This document shows, in pieces, positions 60,156-64,000 of a DNA stretch of 64,000 nucleotides. This stretch comes from Collybiopsis luxurians FD-317 M1 (lineage: Eukaryota; Basidiomycota; Agaricomycetes; Agaricales; Omphalotaceae), in the NCBI GenBank assembly GCA_000827265.1, contig KN834769.1, positions 419,996-483,995 on the forward strand. Direction: 5' to 3'. The stretch's first letter is position 1. The number at the start of each line of letters is the position of its first letter. A program made the translations under genes and the position numbers. Below the pieces are notes generated by a model. That model had not been told where the DNA came from. It was given only the letters and a program-made list of their open reading frames with translations, and did not search any database.

Positions 60156-61260
60156 TTCATGTAAATTTGCTGGTAAACCAAAAAACAGTGGAACTGCTGC
60201 AGAGGTGTGTGCACTCAATGTGAAAGCAAACTGCATAGATGATCAAATATTGATGCACCCCTAGTTCCAGCCCAACTCCTCCAATAGCACTATCCCAAAC
60301 TCTGTAGCCATGACACCCCACATAACCCACCATATGGCCCTCCCAAAATTGCTGACCAAGCTTCCCATTAATCCAATCCAGGTCAGTGACCCAAACCCAA
60401 TATCCCCAACATTGCAAATGCAATACATTGACTCTTCCCTTTCAACTCTCATACAATTTAGTCCATGGAATCACACCCAGGTGTTGACTTGTTGGAATAA
60501 ACCTGCAAATATAACAGTATGCATAACCTGTTTCAGCCCACTGAACCTATGATCCAAGTCTGAATCCTTAACCATTGCCTGAATTCCCTCCACTATAGTC
60601 CAATTAGCCTGTTCAACTTGCCTGTTAGCTGCGGAGGAAGATTTCAGGACTTTTTCTAATACAATCCCTTTTCTGGAACACCATGCATCCATATGCTGGT
60701 TGTTGAACTTGCAGCCCATGTCAATGCAGAAACAATGTACTTTATGTCCCATTTGTTGCTCAGCCATAGCTGTAAAGTTTTGAACAAGGTGGAGGATGGT
60801 AAGGGCCTCTTTGTTGGAGCTGAGAGAAGGGAAGGGGATGCCAGTGCCATTGTCCAGAGCAAGCATCATATACTTAGCACCTCCCAGGCTGACCATCTGT
60901 GTAGGTCCAAAAAGGTCCAAGCTAACTCAGTCTATGGGTTCCAAAGACAGTATAATGATGTTGTCAAAAGGCCGACATTTGGCTTCAGCATAAAGACAGA
61001 TTTCACATTTACTGCATAGCAAATAGTCTGACACTTCCATTCCATCAACAAGTTTGTGTTTGGCCATGATATGAAGCAGGTTAATACCTGCATGGCCAAA
61101 ACAAGTATGCCACATTTTGAGAGAACACAGCTTCAATTGCAATTGACCAGAAGATGCAGGAACAAAAGTAGTATCAGGAGACTTCATAAATGAAGATGCA
61201 GAGGAGGTGAGTGAATTGATATCATCTGCCACATTGACTTGATATAGATCATGTCCTTGT
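60156..61260 (-). pseudogene. copia integrase relic (GAG-pre-integrase + integrase core)
   Basis: Read from high to low coordinates: a GAG-pre-integrase segment (MWHTCFGHAGINLLHIMAKH, then CSKCEICLYAEAKCRPFD; 61232-60927), an integrase core (MDLFGPTQMVSLGGAKYMML, IDMGCKFNNQHMDAW, ANRQVEQANWTIVEGIQAMV; 60920-60471), and a trailing piece with GQQFWEGHMVGYVGCHGYRV (about 60370-60250). These match Ty1/copia pol up to the region after the integrase. The usual DRGGE motif reads DMGCK, so the second catalytic acid is kept but its context is eroded. No reverse transcriptase follows. It is independent of the neighbouring gag-only element, which is on the other strand. Confidence 0.75.
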
Positions 61261-61284
61261 TAATGACCAGCATCAGGAAAAATG

Positions 61285-61436
61285 ATCTGAGCCTCAGGTT
61301 ACCTAGGAGGCAACCTGGAGCAACCTGAGGGACCTGGGTGACCTAGGTGACCTGTGCAACCTGGATGAACCTCAGGTAACCTAGGAAATGCCAATATCCT
61401 GGGCAAACCTCAGGTATCCCAAGGATACCTGAGGAG
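61285..61436. repeat. palindromic AGGT/ACCT tract
   Basis: About 150 bp is built from ACCT, AGGT, CCTAGG and GGTGACC units. CCTCAGGTTACCTAGG near 61291 recurs as CCTCAGGTAACCTAGG near 61369. The end is a perfect hairpin: CCTCAGGTATCC (61408-61419), CAA, GGATACCTGAGG (61423-61434). Composition changes sharply to AT-rich DNA just after it. Confidence 0.65.
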
Positions 61437-62339
61437 TGATGCTGTAAATATTACCAAATAAGGCAAAATTATATTGAATATATATACCTATGCTTTAATC
61501 TATCCTCTTAGTTGTAGATAACTCATAGAAACTGAAATTTGACATAAGTCACATGATGCAACTTCGTGAGCTGTCTACAATCAAAATAATTTTCATATGG
61601 TCAAAACAAGTATATCACAATTATACCATACTATATACACACTATATGTACATGTATAAGCTCTTTACTGTACTGAAATACTGTACTTGAGTATATTAGG
61701 TTAATACTAGTATACTGTAATACATTATAAAGTATAATACTTGATGAAAATGTACACCATATATACTATACATAAAATATGTACAAGTTCAATACTACTA
61801 CTACTATACAAGTACAATAGCTCATGTAGTGGTGGCGCCGTTACTATGCGTTCTTTCATTAACTTGGACTCATAGACACTGTACCTATATTACATATACA
61901 TATTTAATACCAATTTAGTACATTTGTTCCCACGCCTCCTGCCTCTATATTTACGTACATTTATTGATTACACTCCTTAGACTTACTTTCACGCCCAAGC
62001 ACAATGTACATACCAAGAATAATATAAACTCATTGTGTTCAGTGCTGGTGTGAAACATCTTTAGCTCAGTATAGCTAATCTTAGGAGCTCAACATACTGA
62101 GCCTCTATTCACCACTACCAGAGTGGTTACACTTTTTTGAACATCGAGAAATCATACGATTCTTGGAGTCAAACATTACTGTCCGTTAGGAACTCCCCAG
62201 ACCTGTCCTCGAAATTCAATTCGAGAACTCCATTTCTCATCTAGAATTTATCCTAATTCTAGAAATAGTTCCTGCCTTCTATACGAAGAACAGCACACGG
62301 GAACGGTCACAGGTGCATGGGACAAGGAACACGTAACAT
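61437..62339. other. AT-rich leader, probably containing the left LTR of a gypsy-like element
   Basis: About 400 bp of very AT-rich sequence with many TATAC/GTATA steps is followed from about 61825 (TGTAGTGGTGGCGCC) by sequence leading to a gag start at 62340. The position fits an LTR and leader, but only one copy is in the window, so the LTR borders cannot be set. Confidence 0.4.
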
Positions 62340-64000
62340 CATGAAAGCTGAGCTTCAATGACAAGTTGAAGACCTTAAGAGGCAATTGGCCAAGCGTGAC
62401 CAACAAATGAGGATACCCAGTGAGAATTCCTCGCAGGGACCCCCTTCCACAATGCCTGACAATGGCATGGCATTTGGGAGCATTACGGGCGCCAACCAGG
62501 ACCCAAGTAACACACTCAATGCAGACATACAACTGCATAGATCACCCACAGAGCCTGGTGAAATACGTGAAACAGCTCCTCCACAAGACAGAGGAACAAA
62601 GTCCATGGATGAAGGTACCAACCACAGCTCCCCCCTACTGGACAAAGTATCCAGAAATAAGGGAAAAGAACGTGAGGCTGAAATGGTATCAGACTCACGA
62701 GGCCAAATCCTTGAGCTTAGACCTCTATTGTTTTCACCCTTGCAAGAGGTAGAAAACATAGCGGAGAAAACTCCCAAAATGGAAGTTGGGAGTAGCTACC
62801 ACATATCTCCACACAGTCTGGGTAGTGTTAACAAACACCCAGACACAGTAGCTACGCTACTGTCTATCATGCAGCAACAGCAAGCACAATTGCAAGCTGA
62901 CATGAATGCATCCATGAAACTATTCATGGACAGTCAAGCTGAAAAAGCTCGACAGCAGAACAATGAGTTGTGGAAACTTGTGAGTATGCTCCTACCTAAT
63001 GCCAAGGAAGAGGTGGAGCAGGAGATACTCCATACCCCACCACAGCAGCCCCCTACAAAGGCTACTGACACACAGAAAAATGTAGCTGAACATGCTACCA
63101 ATGTTCAAGTGCCAATTACACTAGAACAGGGGAAAGTAGCCGAAAAGACTACGAATGTCCAAGCTCCAGTTGAGCAAGGAACAACAAATCCCAAATCAAG
63201 CCAGTGGGGTAATGATATAGTCCGACTGACTACCATGTACATTTACCTGAATGGACGGACATACAACGAAATGGTCAATGACCCTTGTTTTGTCCGAATC
63301 CCAGGATGCACCTGAGACACTGGACAACCCCTGTCCTTTCAAGACAGAGCAGTCAGCCAAACCTTGAGAGGCTGGCGCGACAAGACTGATGGTGCTGTGG
63401 AATGGCACAACCAGAATATTGAGTTCACAAAAGAGGGACTTAGCTGGTCCGCATACGAATGAGGGACTGTCAAACAGGAACCTCCCAACTCCTCCCCTAG
63501 GAGTAACCGGGGACCTGATACCCACCTGATGCAACCAGTGCGTGGATCAGGGTTAGTCACCTCTGGAAACCCAGGAGGAGACGATGGTGATGAGTCAGAT
63601 AGTTCATCCGACAGTTCCTTCGACGAATTCAGACTGTCAGAAGGAAAGCGGAGTCGAACTCCATGGCTAAGGGACAGGGGTGACCCAGACCCTAGCTCAT
63701 TGTCTAGTTCATCAGAATCAGACGGAGGTCATTCAAGACAAGTAGAACCGAATGACAAATGAAGATCCAAGAAGGATCAATGTAGGCGCAAAGAAAAGAA
63801 ACACCGAACAGTTAAATTAGCCTGCAAACTAGCTAACGTACTCGACAACTCTGGTCGAGCAGAGTGGAATGAAAGGATCCACAAACAGCTCTGCAATATA
63901 ATGCGGGAGCATCTAACAAAAGTACTCCCTGCTATAGAAGGGATAAAGTCGGTGAAGATCAACCCTCCTGACACATACAATGGCACAGCTGACATTGACA
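62340..64000 (+). pseudogene. Ty3/gypsy-like gag, with in-frame TGAs, running off the window
   Basis: From the ATG at 62340 one frame runs to 63315, interrupted by a TGA at about 62358. It includes a coiled-coil start (VEDLKRQLAKRDQQMR), a low-complexity Pro/Ser/Gln region, a helical stretch (DMNASMKLFMDSQAEKARQQ) and WGNDIVRLTTMYIYLNGRTY. The same frame continues past TGA codons near 63313, 63460 and 63760 to an acidic Ser-rich segment and then VKINPPDTYNGTADID at the window edge. That last segment is the typical entry into the gypsy gag capsid domain (KxxxPxxYxGxxD). Pol would follow outside the window. All internal stops seen are TGA. Confidence 0.62.

Overview
The window is nuclear DNA from a basidiomycete fungus, most likely an agaricomycete. 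The genes carry many short introns (about 50-70 nt, GT...AG, a few GC...AG), the tRNA genes have introns, and several families are typical of mushrooms: NACHT proteins with an N-terminal Asn/Gly-rich motif, DUF7918, an F-box/leucine-rich protein, and an expanded atypical G-protein alpha subunit. No species can be named from the sequence alone. Exon coordinates were worked out by hand from splice signals, frame continuity and family similarity; no searches were run.

Positions 1-33.5 kb are ordinary host sequence. In order: a Cue2-like CUE/DUF1771/Smr protein (-) divergent from a DUF2015 protein (+); a large disordered protein with RxRSG repeats (-); tRNA-Tyr; a single-pass membrane protein with a coiled-coil tail (+); an HP1 chromodomain protein and the exon-junction protein Y14/RBM8A (both -); a MYND zinc-finger protein (+); an F-box protein (-) divergent from a complete Doa10/MARCH6-type ubiquitin ligase (+, 12 exons); and tRNA-Lys. 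Long gene-free stretches separate some of them.

Positions 33.5-50.6 kb are accessory. A NACHT STAND NTPase gene (34.9-37.7 kb) follows the tRNA-Lys. A second, decayed copy of the Doa10 / tRNA-Lys / NACHT neighbourhood lies at 40.4-49.4 kb: a tRNA-Lys 3' stub, a frameshifted NACHT paralogue, and two separated fragments of a Doa10 pseudogene. A DUF7918-type gene that looks broken sits between the copies, and a relic of DNA polymerase delta (POL3) follows them.

Positions 51-53.2 kb hold a G-alpha gene of 14 exons whose frame closes exactly over 488 codons. It needs 15-, 21- and 4-nt microexons and has non-canonical switch II residues.

Positions 53.3-64 kb are CpG-poor transposon sequence. There is a full hAT element (terminal inverted repeats and a near-perfect 8-bp target duplication) inserted 50 bp upstream of the G-alpha start codon. 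Next is a complete gag-only LTR element with 168-bp LTRs and a 5-bp target duplication, then a copia integrase relic on the minus strand, a palindromic AGGT/ACCT tract, and the gag end of a gypsy-like element that runs off the window. Several in-frame stops in these elements are TGA, as expected from CpG decay at CGA codons.
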